This document shows, in pieces, positions 16,174-24,813 of a DNA stretch of 64,000 nucleotides. The notes under the pieces are model-generated. The model was not told where the DNA came from. It made no database searches and was given only the letters and a program-made list of their open reading frames with translations. The position numbers were made by a program, and so were the translations under genes. The stretch's first letter is position 1, and each line of letters opens with the position of its first letter. The stretch comes from Roseateles_E cavernae (lineage in GTDB: Bacteria > Pseudomonadota > Gammaproteobacteria > Burkholderiales > Burkholderiaceae_C): NCBI RefSeq assembly GCF_040187885.1, contig NZ_JBDPLH010000001.1, forward strand, positions 186,001 to 250,000, given 5' to 3'.

Positions 16174-19100
16174 TCAGGCGGCGGTGGGCGCGATGTGCAG
16201 TTGCGCGCCGGCGTCCTGGCGCCAGGCGCGCCAGCCGCCGCCGACGGTGGCCAGCAACAGCAGCAACATCACGGCCAGGCTGGTGACGATCAGCTGCGGC
16301 GCGTGGGCCGGCGGCGGCTCGGCCACCTTGTCGAGCTTCATGCCTTGAATCGGCGGGGGTGGCGGCGCGGCTTCGGCAGCCGGTGTCGCAGCGGCGGCGG
16401 CCGCCGCCTTGACCAGGGCCGCCGCGCTGTCCAAGCCGAAGCCCGCTGCGCCGACAAACTTGTTGAAGGCCTGGTTGTCGGTCTTCACGTCGTAGCGCCT
16501 GGACAGCTCGCGCCAGCGTCCCTTCAGCTCGGCGACGCTTTGCGCATCGGCCTGCCACTGGCCCTGGCGCGCGGCCTCCAGCATGCGCTCTATGCTTTGC
16601 GCCAGCGCGTGCGGGTTCTGGCTCTCGAACCAGCGCTTCAGGCCCAGATTGTGTTTGTCGCGCACATAGACATCCATGAACTCCTGCCACTGGTCATGGC
16701 GCACGATCTCGCGCGCCACCGACTGCCAGCCGGCGAAGTTGTTGATGCCGTCCAGCACCTGCAGGGTGCCGGCATAGCCCTCACCCATCAGCCCGCTGAT
16801 ATAGCCGGGATGGAAGTTTCGCGTGGCCAGCTCCTTGGCCAGGAACTGGGCCGCGCCCTCGACCTTGCCGCCGCCGGAGCCTCGCAGATTCGAGACATAG
16901 AGCTCGGGCGCCTTGCCGTCCAGATGGCGCACCGCCAGGCCGATGCCGCCCAGATACTGGAAGGGATCGTCGGTGGTCAGCATGCCGTAGAGGTTGGAGC
17001 TGCGTGCCAGCACCGCGCCCTCGGTGCCGCGCAGGTGCTCGGCATAGAGATTCAGATTGCCGGCGCCTTGACCGGCGACGCCTGACCCCACACCTTTGGC
17101 GCCCCACTCCGCCTCATCCGGCCCGTAGGCGAACTGCATGCGCGACAGGTAGAGCTCGGCCAGCTTGCGGTCGCCCTCGGCCTGGGTCTTCCAGGTGTCG
17201 GTGGCCAGCGCCGCATCGTCCAGGCCGGTGCCGTAGCGGCCACTCTCTGACGAGAAGATGCGGGTCTGGCCGGCGCGCAGCGCGGCGGCCGCAGCTACGC
17301 CCCGGGCCTGCAGCTGCTGCGCGATGCGCCGGGCGTTGGCGGCCACCGGGTTGTCGGCCTCGTCAGCGGCTTCGGCGGCCAGCTTGGCGGCCTTGGCGAG
17401 CTGGCGCATCACATTGGGGAAATGGTCGCGGTACAGGCCGGTGGCCGACAGCACGATATCGACGCGCGGCCGGCCCAGCTGCGCGCGCGGGATCAGCTTC
17501 ACATCGCTGACCCGCCCGCCGGCATCCCAGACCGGCTCGACGCCCAAGGCCCACAGCGCCTGCGCCTCCAGCAGGCCGAAATGCCGCATGGTCTCGACCG
17601 ACCACAGCGTGAAGGTCAGCTTCTGCGGCGGCTTGCCACCGTTCTTGGCCTGGTGGGCCGCGATCAGCTGGTTCATCGCGTCCTTGCCAGCGGCCCAGGC
17701 CGCCGGGGTCGGCACCCGCGAGGGGTCGAAGCCATAGAGATTGCGGCCGGTCGGCAGCGAGTCGGGATTCTTGATCGGGTCGCCGCCATAGCTGGTCGCG
17801 ATATAGCGGCCGGCCAGCGCGGCCAGCAGGCCGTCCATCTCGCTTTGCGCTCCCAATGCCTGGTGCCAGGCACGGGCCTGGGCCAGCTTGGGCAATAGCG
17901 CGGCGGGCAGGGTCCTGGCGACGCTGTCATCGCCGGCCAGCAGGGCCTGCAGTTTGCGGAACGGCGTGGACTCGGGCAACTTGCGCCAGTCGCCGACCAG
18001 CATCTCGTCGGCCTCCTCGCCGGGCCCGGCCGCGCCTTCCCAGAACTCCTTGCCCAGCATCATCAGCACGGTGGCGGTGCGCCAGGGCTCGCCGGCCCCC
18101 TGGCCGAAGGTGTGCAGTCCCATGGGCTGGGCCGTCAACGCCAGCTCGTGCAGATGGTCGTGCACCTCGGTGACGAAGGCCGGGAACTCGGCGGCGATGC
18201 GGGCCTCGCTCCAGCCCATGTCCTGCGGCAGCCGCTGCTTGCGCGCGGCCTCGAGGAACTCGGCGCGGATCTTGTCGCGCACGCTGCCCTCGTCCTGGGC
18301 CAGCCAGTCGTGCAGCAGGTCGTGGATCCTGGTCAGCGAGGCATGCAGGCCGGCCGGCGCGAACGGCGGGGTCTGGTGGCTGATGATGGTGGCGCGGCCG
18401 CGGCGGCGTGCCTGGGTGGCTTCGCCGATGTTGTCGACGATATAGGGGTAGACCACGGGCAGATCGCCGACCGCCAGCATCGGATAGTCGTACGTGGCAG
18501 AGAGTCCGCGCTCCTTGCCGGGCAGCCATTCCTGGCTGCCATGGGTGCCGTAGTGCACCAGCGCGTCGGCGCTCTGGCGTGCCCACAGATAGGTGGCCAT
18601 GTAATGGTGCGAGGGGGCGGCGCTGCTCGAGTGGTAGAGCGACTTTTCCTTGTCGCCACCGCGCTCGCCGCGGCCCGGCTGGGGTAGCAGGGTGATGTTG
18701 CCCAGCTGCAGGCGCGGGATCACGAAGAAGCGCTGGCCGCCCTCGGCCAGCAGCATCGAAGATGCCTCGGGCTCGCCCCAGGACTGGCGCAGCTGGGCCT
18801 GCACGGTAGCCGGCAGGCTGGCGAGCCAGCGCTTGTAGTCGGCCAGCGGCAGGCGATCGGCCAGGCCCTCGCGCAGCAGGGCCTGCAGCACCTGCCTGTC
18901 CTCGGGCGGCCGGTAGGCCGGCGCCAGCAGGCGCTGCAGCTGCAGGGTCAGCGGCGTCTCGTCCATGGTCTCGGTCCGGTAGCCGGCGCCCTGCAGCGCG
19001 GCCAGGGTGGCCGACAGACTCTTGGGCAGATTCATGAAGGAGGCGCTGAGATTTTTCTCGCCGCCCGGATAGTTCCAGAAGAACACCGCCACCCTGCGCT

Positions 19101-20199
19101 CGCCCGCGCTCTTGCGCTGCAGCCGCGCCAGGTTCAGCGCCTTGCCCACCACCGCCGCGCTCTGCGCCGCGATGGGCTCGACCTGCTCGTCGCCCTTGCG
19201 TGTCGCGGCGGCGATCTGGATGTCGGTGATGCCGGTGTACTCGGCCTGGGCCAGGTAGAAGGGCACATCCATCAGCTGCACGCCCTGCGGGTCGGCAGCC
19301 CAGGCGGCGGCGTCGCCGCGCCGGTAGGCCATGGCCTGGATCACCGGCAGGCCCAGGGCCTCGAACTCCTTGCGCCGCTGCTCGGGGCTCAGTGTGATCT
19401 GGGTGTTGATCAGCACATCGACCAGGGGCTTGCCATCGGCGCCGGTCACCATCTTGCGGATGTTGTCGTCGCCCATCACCGGGCTGTAGAAGGGCCAGGC
19501 CACGGCGCCGCCCTTTTCCTCGATGCGGGCGATCAGGTCGTCGATGAAACCGGTCTGCTCGGCCGAGATGCTTTGCTGGTGGAAGGCGATGCCGATGATG
19601 GGCGGGCGCTTGCTCGCATCCAGGCCGCGCCACTGCAGATAGGCCGCCGGCGTCGGCAGCACGACCTGGCCATCGGCCAGCTTCGGGTGATAGAGGGCGG
19701 ACGGCGGGAACACGATGGGCGCGGGCAGCCGGGCCCAGTCCTGGCCGCCCTTCAAGTGCGCCGCGAGGCTGCGCAGAAATGCATCCATATTCGAGCGCCC
19801 GCCATTGACGTAATAGGCATGCAGGCGCTGGGCCAGCGCCTCGGGCAGGCCCGAGGACTTGGGCGCGGCGGTGGGCAGCCAGACATGGGGCTTGCCCGCC
19901 AGCGCCGGCAGCGCGGCGCCCAGGCGCTGCCTTACATAGTCCTCGATATGCTGGCGCGGCGCGTCGATCAAGACCAGGTCGGCGCCGGCCCAGAACTTCG
20001 CATCCAGATCAGGACCCAGCTTCTCGGCAAAGCGCGCCTCGATGCGCAGGCCCAGCGGCTCGGCCGCCTTGGCCAGCGCGACGAACTTGCCCGGCGCGAC
20101 CGGGCTGGCCGAGACGAAGAGCACGGTGGCGGCCTGGGCCAGGCCGGGCAAGAGGGCGGCTGCGGCCAGCAGCAGCCACAAGGTCAGGAAACGTCGCAT
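16174..20199 (-). CDS. Exported, membrane-anchored CobN-family chelatase-like protein (HmuS-like)
   Basis: A 1341-residue protein covering the whole length of CobN, the large subunit of aerobic cobaltochelatase and a relative of magnesium chelatase BchH. Unlike true CobN it starts with a signal peptide (residues 1-23, cleavage near AQA-A), and ends with a proline-rich linker and one membrane helix at about 1296-1316. The catalytic body should therefore sit in the periplasm. CobS and CobT, the ATPase partners of cytoplasmic CobN, are absent, and no cobalamin-synthesis gene is near. Neighbours are a heme-type TonB receptor 15 bp upstream and ExbB/DUF2149 proteins downstream, as in hmu operons, where HmuS acts as a heme dechelatase. 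I infer metal removal from, or insertion into, an imported tetrapyrrole. Confidence 0.88.
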   Translation of the reverse strand: MRRFLTLWLLLAAAALLPGLAQAATVLFVSASPVAPGKFVALAKAAEPLGLRIEARFAEKLGPDLDAKFWAGADLVLIDAPRQHIEDYVRQRLGAALPALAGKPHVWLPTAAPKSSGLPEALAQRLHAYYVNGGRSNMDAFLRSLAAHLKGGQDWARLPAPIVFPPSALYHPKLADGQVVLPTPAAYLQWRGLDASKRPPIIGIAFHQQSISAEQTGFIDDLIARIEEKGGAVAWPFYSPVMGDDNIRKMVTGADGKPLVDVLINTQITLSPEQRRKEFEALGLPVIQAMAYRRGDAAAWAADPQGVQLMDVPFYLAQAEYTGITDIQIAAATRKGDEQVEPIAAQSAAVVGKALNLARLQRKSAGERRVAVFFWNYPGGEKNLSASFMNLPKSLSATLAALQGAGYRTETMDETPLTLQLQRLLAPAYRPPEDRQVLQALLREGLADRLPLADYKRWLASLPATVQAQLRQSWGEPEASSMLLAEGGQRFFVIPRLQLGNITLLPQPGRGERGGDKEKSLYHSSSAAPSHHYMATYLWARQSADALVHYGTHGSQEWLPGKERGLSATYDYPMLAVGDLPVVYPYIVDNIGEATQARRRGRATIISHQTPPFAPAGLHASLTRIHDLLHDWLAQDEGSVRDKIRAEFLEAARKQRLPQDMGWSEARIAAEFPAFVTEVHDHLHELALTAQPMGLHTFGQGAGEPWRTATVLMMLGKEFWEGAAGPGEEADEMLVGDWRKLPESTPFRKLQALLAGDDSVARTLPAALLPKLAQARAWHQALGAQSEMDGLLAALAGRYIATSYGGDPIKNPDSLPTGRNLYGFDPSRVPTPAAWAAGKDAMNQLIAAHQAKNGGKPPQKLTFTLWSVETMRHFGLLEAQALWALGVEPVWDAGGRVSDVKLIPRAQLGRPRVDIVLSATGLYRDHFPNVMRQLAKAAKLAAEAADEADNPVAANARRIAQQLQARGVAAAAALRAGQTRIFSSESGRYGTGLDDAALATDTWKTQAEGDRKLAELYLSRMQFAYGPDEAEWGAKGVGSGVAGQGAGNLNLYAEHLRGTEGAVLARSSNLYGMLTTDDPFQYLGGIGLAVRHLDGKAPELYVSNLRGSGGGKVEGAAQFLAKELATRNFHPGYISGLMGEGYAGTLQVLDGINNFAGWQSVAREIVRHDQWQEFMDVYVRDKHNLGLKRWFESQNPHALAQSIERMLEAARQGQWQADAQSVAELKGRWRELSRRYDVKTDNQAFNKFVGAAGFGLDSAAALVKAAAAAAATPAAEAAPPPPPIQGMKLDKVAEPPPAHAPQLIVTSLAVMLLLLLATVGGGWRAWRQDAGAQLHIAPTAA

Positions 20200-20214
20200 A
20201 CGGGACTGGCGGCC

Positions 20215-22491
20215 TCAGAACTGGTAGCGAACGCTGGCGCTGAGATTGCGGCCGGGCTGGGTGTAGGCATCCAGCGCGACGGCGGTCGGCGCGATGGATC
20301 GCGTGTCCGACCACAGTGCGTACTTGACGTCACCGATATTGCTGACGCCGACATTGAACGACCACTGTTTGCCGATCTCATACCAAGCCGACAGATCTGC
20401 GACGACAAAGCCCTTGGGCGCGTAGTGGACGACCGGGTTCGGATTGCGGCGCTGGCTCTTCATGCCCGTGACGTTGAGCTCCGCGCCCCAGACGCCCGCC
20501 TGTTCGTAGCGCAGGCCCAGCACGCCCTTGTCGGGGTCGATGCTCTCCAGCGGGCTCCGGGTCCCGCCCGGCGCCTCGCTGTCGCCCTTGGTGTGGGCGT
20601 AGCTGGCGTTGATCGTCCAGTTGGGAAGGAAGTTCCATGCGCCACTCAGCTCAAAGCCGCGGATCGTGGTCTTGTTCAGATTGATCGACTGGAGCGTCTG
20701 GGTGTTGCTGGGCATACCCTGTTCCAGCGGCACTGTGGTGGTGGCGCTCACATCGATGCTGGAGGCAATGAAGTCCTTGTAACGGCCCTTGAATAGCGCC
20801 GCGCTGTAGCGCAGCGTCTCGCTGCGGCCACGCAGGCCCAGCTCGATGGAATCGCTGGTCTCTGGCTTCAGGTCGGGATTACCGATCGAGCGGTAAGGCC
20901 TCGGCAAGGTCGGGTTCAGGTTGGTCACACCACCGTTGACCTGGCTGGGAGTCGGCGCGCGGAAGCCATGCGAGTACTGACCGAACACCCGCAGCATCGG
21001 CGTGTAGGTCCACACCACGCCCAGCTTGGGCGACAGCTCCTGGTCGCTGAGCTTGGCCGGCTCGGTCTTGTTGTTGACGGTGTAAAGCGGGTCGTTCTTG
21101 CGCGGATCCAGTTCGAAGCGATCCAGGCGCAGGCCCGGCGTCACGGTGAAGCTGCCCAGCGTGATCTCATCCTGAATGAAGGCGCCGAACAAGCGGTAGT
21201 CGGTGTCAGGGAAGCTCTTGTTGACGATAAAGGCATTGCTGCCAGTCGTGACCAGGTTGCCGTTCAGGTAGTTGGCGCCATCTTTGAGCGAATGCACCAG
21301 CGAGCTGGAGGCATCGACGCCGTAGACGATGCGCTGATTGCTCAGATAGCTCTCGAACTGGGCCGAGCCACCAACCGTGCGCTCGCCGTAATAGGCATCG
21401 CGCGAGCGGCTGTTCCAGGCCGTCGTGTTGCTGCGCTCCTCGTAGCCGAGCTGGCGGTTCTTGGCATCCTGCCAATAGAAATTGGCCTGCGCACGCTGGA
21501 AGAAGGGGTTGCTGCTGTCGACGAACTCATAGTCGAGCTTGGCCAGCGAGCGCTTGATGCGCTCCTGTGCATCGACCCGGGTCGTGGTCAGGTAGGACGG
21601 ATCCTTGAACAGCGTGTAGACATCGGTGTCGACGTCGCGGTCCATATGCTCCAGCGAGAGCTTGAAGCGCTGACGGGCGTCAAGCCTGTAGACCAGCTTG
21701 CCCAGCAGGTAGTTGGACGTGATGTCCTGCGGATTGCCGACGGTGCGGCTGCGGTCCTTGGCATGGTTGTCGCCGCGCGTGTCGGTCTCATGGCCGCGCC
21801 GCAGGCTGGCCAGCAGCATGCCTTCAAACTGCTCGGCACGGAAGGCATAGCTGGGCACGACGGTGGTGGACTTGTCGACCGAGGAGTAACCCAGCTTCAG
21901 CGCAGCCTGCGCGGTCTTGCCTGCGGGCACCAGATCGCTTGGATCCTTGGTCTGGAAGCTGACCGCGCCGGCCAGGCCGTCGCTGCCGTAGGAGGTGGAG
22001 GCCGAGCCGCGCAGGATTTCCACCTGCTTGAAGGCCTCGACATCGATGTAGTCGCCGCGCCCTGCCACCACCGGCCCGCTGGCGTAAATCATCGGCAGGC
22101 GCACGCCGTCGGTCTGCAACAGCACCTGGTTGCCCTCAAGACCCCGAATATTGATGCCCTCGTTGCCGCCCCGCCCCGTGGGGGAGAACGCCGCCGAGCT
22201 GCGATTCGGCTGCGAACGCACCGAAATGCCCACCTCCTGGCGCAGCAAGTCCTTGATATCACCGGCCTGCTTGCGCGCGATGTCCTTGTCCGTCAGCGTC
22301 GTGACCGTGGCCGCGACCTCGTCTTCTGGGGTGGCCAGCCGCGTGGCCGAAGTCACCACCTTGGGCAGATCGGGCGCCGTCAGCGGCTGGGCCTGGGCCA
22401 GGCCCGCCAGCGAGGCGGCGGCCAGCGCCAGCGGATGAAGGCGCGGCAGAGCGCGGGCGAGAACGGACGAAGAAGTAGAGCAGCGTGCCAT
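20215..22491 (-). CDS. TonB-dependent receptor, heme/hemoglobin type
   Basis: A 758-residue outer-membrane receptor. It has a signal peptide ending near LAQA, a plug domain (PKVVTSATR, DIKDLLRQEVGISVR, GINIRGLEGNQVLLQTDGVR), a 22-strand barrel and a C-terminal aromatic residue (SVRYQF). The heme-receptor FRAP box (GFRAPTPSQ) and an NPNL-like box (GNPDLKPETS) are present, about 30 residues apart. The start at 22491 is preceded by AAGG; the upstream extension is low-complexity. It is the first gene of the CobN-like/ExbB/DUF2149/ChaN operon and lies downstream of a Fur box. Heme or a related porphyrin is the likely ligand; a cobalt complex is the alternative. Confidence 0.9.
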   Translation of the reverse strand: MARCSTSSSVLARALPRLHPLALAAASLAGLAQAQPLTAPDLPKVVTSATRLATPEDEVAATVTTLTDKDIARKQAGDIKDLLRQEVGISVRSQPNRSSAAFSPTGRGGNEGINIRGLEGNQVLLQTDGVRLPMIYASGPVVAGRGDYIDVEAFKQVEILRGSASTSYGSDGLAGAVSFQTKDPSDLVPAGKTAQAALKLGYSSVDKSTTVVPSYAFRAEQFEGMLLASLRRGHETDTRGDNHAKDRSRTVGNPQDITSNYLLGKLVYRLDARQRFKLSLEHMDRDVDTDVYTLFKDPSYLTTTRVDAQERIKRSLAKLDYEFVDSSNPFFQRAQANFYWQDAKNRQLGYEERSNTTAWNSRSRDAYYGERTVGGSAQFESYLSNQRIVYGVDASSSLVHSLKDGANYLNGNLVTTGSNAFIVNKSFPDTDYRLFGAFIQDEITLGSFTVTPGLRLDRFELDPRKNDPLYTVNNKTEPAKLSDQELSPKLGVVWTYTPMLRVFGQYSHGFRAPTPSQVNGGVTNLNPTLPRPYRSIGNPDLKPETSDSIELGLRGRSETLRYSAALFKGRYKDFIASSIDVSATTTVPLEQGMPSNTQTLQSINLNKTTIRGFELSGAWNFLPNWTINASYAHTKGDSEAPGGTRSPLESIDPDKGVLGLRYEQAGVWGAELNVTGMKSQRRNPNPVVHYAPKGFVVADLSAWYEIGKQWSFNVGVSNIGDVKYALWSDTRSIAPTAVALDAYTQPGRNLSASVRYQF

Positions 22492-22695
22492 GGACGGACC
22501 TTGGATTCGTTCGCTGCAGGCGCGGCCGCCGCCCGGGCGCGGCCCGCCATCGCTTGAGGCCCCGGAGGCCGTCGCCGCTGGCAAAGCCTGGCCCGAAGCG
22601 GCAGGCGAGAAGCGTCGGGCCTGCGGCTGGGTTGGGGACTTTGTGCTGGTCGAGCGGCGGGCTAAAGAAAGAAAGGCGGCTGGCTGGCTCTGTCG

Positions 22696-22727
22696 GCGAG
22701 TTCGCAGCCGATGGCCGCAGAACTCGC
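22696..22727 (-). other. Leader RNA hairpin upstream of the receptor gene
   Basis: The outer arms GCGAGTTC and GAACTCGC are perfectly complementary and enclose a further GCGGCC/GGCTGC pairing with one G-U pair and one bulged base, giving about 14 bp closed by a 3-nt loop. It lies between the Fur box and the receptor start, so it would be in the transcribed leader. It could be a stability or attenuation element; no U tract follows directly. Confidence 0.45.
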
Positions 22728-22745
22728 GATGCGCAGATTCTACTT

Positions 22746-22764
22746 AATAACGATTCTCATTAAC
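22746..22764. promoter_or_regulatory. Fur box
   Basis: AATAACGATTCTCATTAAC matches the 19-bp consensus GATAATGATAATCATTATC at 14 positions as read, and at 15 on the complementary strand. It lies in an AT-rich island in otherwise GC-rich DNA, 255 bp upstream of the TonB receptor start. A TAGAAT -10-like hexamer follows it on the minus strand. Iron-dependent repression of the receptor operon is the expected effect. Confidence 0.7.
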
Positions 22765-22777
22765 AGATTGATGCAAA

Positions 22778-22807
22778 CACGCCACAGCCGTCCGTGCGGC
22801 TGGCGTG
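22778..22807 (-). terminator. Probable intrinsic terminator of kup
   Basis: On the minus strand CACGCCAGCCG pairs with CGGCTGTGGCGTG (11 bp with a 2-nt bulge, 6-nt loop), followed by TTT. It begins 5 bp after the kup stop codon and separates kup from the iron-regulated operon. The U tract is short, so termination may be partial. Confidence 0.55.
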
Positions 22808-22812
22808 CAAGC

Positions 22813-24696
22813 TCAGATCTCGACCTTGGAGCCCAGCTCGACGATGCGGTTGGTCGGCAGGTGCAGGAAGTCGGCCGCGGCGGCGGCATTGCGGTGCATG
22901 CTGGCGAACAGCTTCTCGCGCCACAGGGCCATGCCGCCACCGGTGGTCGGAATCACGATGTCGCGCGACAGGAAGTAGCTGGTCTCCATCTCGTCCAGAT
23001 GCACGCCGCGCTGCTCCAGCAGCTTCAGCGCCTCGGGCACATCGGGCTCGTTCTTGAAGCCGAAGTTCAGGCTGACGGCCCAGCAGTCTTTGCCCAGGCT
23101 CTCGACCTGCACCCGCTTGTCGAAGCTGACCCAGGGCACCTCATGGTGCTTGACGCTGACGAACAGGTTCTGCTCGTGCAGCACCTTGTTGTGCTTGAGG
23201 TTGTGCAAGAGGGCGTTGGGCGTCACGCCCTGCTCGGCGGCCAGGAACACCGCCGTGCCGGACACCCGGGTCGGCGGGTTGATGAAGACGGCTTCCAGAA
23301 AACTCTTCAGGTCGATCGCGTCCTCGCGCAGCTTGTTGCTGAGCTGGCGCCGGCCCTGCTTCCAGGTCAGCATCAGGGTGAACATGCCGATGCCGATCAG
23401 CAGCGGGAACCAGCCGCCATGGGCCAGCTTCAGCAGATTGGAGGCCAGGAAGGTGATGTCGATCAGGAAGAACACACCGGTGGCGGCCACGCACAGCGCC
23501 AGCGGATAGCGCCAGCCATAGCGGATCACGAAGAAGGTCATCACCGTGGTGATGGTCATGTCTATCGTCACCGCCACGCCATAGGCGCCGGCCAGCTTGC
23601 TGCTGGAGCCGAACAGCACCACCGCCAGCACGACGAAGACGAACAGCCCCCAGTTGACGAAGGGCACATAGATCTGGCCAGTGTCGCGCACCGAGGTGTG
23701 CAGGATGCGCATGCGCGGCAGGATGCCCAGTTGCACCGCCTGCTTGGTGACCGAGAAGGCCGCGGTGATCAAAGCCTGCGAGGCCACGCTGGCCGCCACG
23801 GCGGACAGCAGGAACAGCGGGATCTCGGCCCACACCGGGGCCAGCAGGAAGAAGGGGTTCTTGATCGCCTCGGGTTGCTGCAGCAGCAGCGCGCCCTGGC
23901 CGAAGTAGTTGATCACCAGCGCCGGCATCACGACGGCGTACCAGGCGTAGCGGATCGGCTTCTTGCCGAAATGCCCGAGGTCGGCATAGAGCGCCTCGCC
24001 GCCGGTCACCACCAGCACCACCGCGCCCAGCGCGACGAAGGCCACCCAGCGGTACTCCAGGCAGAAAGCCAGGGCCCAGGCCGGGTTCAGCGCCTGCAGC
24101 ACATGGGGGTTGTCCAGCACCTTGGGCAGGCCCAGCAGCGCCAAGCTGACGAACCAGCACAGCATCACCGGCCCGAAGGCGCGGCCGATGCCACCGGTGC
24201 CGAAGCGCTGCACCGCGAACAGGCCGGCCAGCACCAGCAGGGCCACCGGCACGATGGCATCGTGGAACTGCGGCGCGTAGACATCGATGCCCTCGACCGC
24301 GCTGAGCACCGTCATCGCCGGCGTGATCACCGCATCGCCATAGAAGATCGCGGTGCCGAACAGGCCCACCAGCATCAGGCGGCGGCGCAGCCTGGGCTTG
24401 TCATTGACCGCATTGGTGGCCAGCGCCAGCATCGCGATCAGCCCCCCCTCGCCGTTGTTGTCGGCACGCAGTATCAGCAGCACGTACTTCAGCGAGACCA
24501 CGACCGTCATGGTCCAGAACAGCAGCGAGAGCACGCCCAGGATATTGTCGTGGGTCAGCGGCACATGGCCGCCGTGGAACACCTCTTTGAGCGCATACAG
24601 CGGGCTGGTGCCGATGTCGCCATAGACGACGCCCAGGGCGCCGAGAGTCAGGCCCGCTTGGGCCAAGGGGCTGCGGGTCGCGGTGGATGAACTCAC
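22813..24696 (-). CDS. kup: KUP-family low-affinity potassium uptake protein
   Basis: A 627-residue H+/K+ symporter with 12 membrane helices in the first ~440 residues and a cytoplasmic C-terminal domain. The family signature GVVYGDIGTSPLYALKEVF is at residues 23-41, followed by the conserved GLIAMLALA and FGTAIFYGDAVITPAMTVLSA segments. The frame starts with GTG; no suitable ATG exists nearby, and the ribosome-binding site is weak. It follows gshA by 117 bp on the same strand. Glutathione and K+ uptake genes are often linked in proteobacteria. Confidence 0.96.
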   Translation of the reverse strand: MSSSTATRSPLAQAGLTLGALGVVYGDIGTSPLYALKEVFHGGHVPLTHDNILGVLSLLFWTMTVVVSLKYVLLILRADNNGEGGLIAMLALATNAVNDKPRLRRRLMLVGLFGTAIFYGDAVITPAMTVLSAVEGIDVYAPQFHDAIVPVALLVLAGLFAVQRFGTGGIGRAFGPVMLCWFVSLALLGLPKVLDNPHVLQALNPAWALAFCLEYRWVAFVALGAVVLVVTGGEALYADLGHFGKKPIRYAWYAVVMPALVINYFGQGALLLQQPEAIKNPFFLLAPVWAEIPLFLLSAVAASVASQALITAAFSVTKQAVQLGILPRMRILHTSVRDTGQIYVPFVNWGLFVFVVLAVVLFGSSSKLAGAYGVAVTIDMTITTVMTFFVIRYGWRYPLALCVAATGVFFLIDITFLASNLLKLAHGGWFPLLIGIGMFTLMLTWKQGRRQLSNKLREDAIDLKSFLEAVFINPPTRVSGTAVFLAAEQGVTPNALLHNLKHNKVLHEQNLFVSVKHHEVPWVSFDKRVQVESLGKDCWAVSLNFGFKNEPDVPEALKLLEQRGVHLDEMETSYFLSRDIVIPTTGGGMALWREKLFASMHRNAAAAADFLHLPTNRIVELGSKVEI

Positions 24697-24813
24697 AAAG
24701 GGGCTGCGGCAGGCCGCAGATTGCCAAAAGCGCTATTGTGCGCCCGCCATTGTGCGGTGCGTCAATCCGGATATCGGGGGGACGCCGAGCTTGACGCCGC
24801 CGCTGCCCGGCGC

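Larger units (their letters stand above)
22492..22812. other. Intergenic control region of the receptor/CobN-like operon
   Basis: This 321-bp gap is the longest in the window. Read on the minus strand it holds, in order, a terminator-like hairpin just after kup (22778-22807), a Fur-box-like sequence (22746-22764), a stable leader hairpin (22696-22727), a pyrimidine-rich CTTTCTTTCTTT stretch, and about 150 bp of GC-rich leader up to the receptor start. I looked for cobalamin riboswitch elements in the leader and saw none. Confidence 0.6.

Noticed and set aside
16174..20199. CobN-like gene as part of aerobic cobalamin biosynthesis
   Set aside because: The protein is exported and membrane-anchored, CobS/CobT and other cob genes are absent, and the operon is next to a Fur box and a heme-type receptor.
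22492..22745. Cobalamin riboswitch in the leader of the receptor operon
   Set aside because: No B12-box-like or other conserved aptamer elements could be read on the minus strand; the visible hairpin is a simple stem.
24704..24719. CTGCGG/CCGCAG hairpin just upstream of the kup start
   Set aside because: Short stem in very GC-rich DNA, no U tract and no clear relation to a ribosome-binding site; likely chance.
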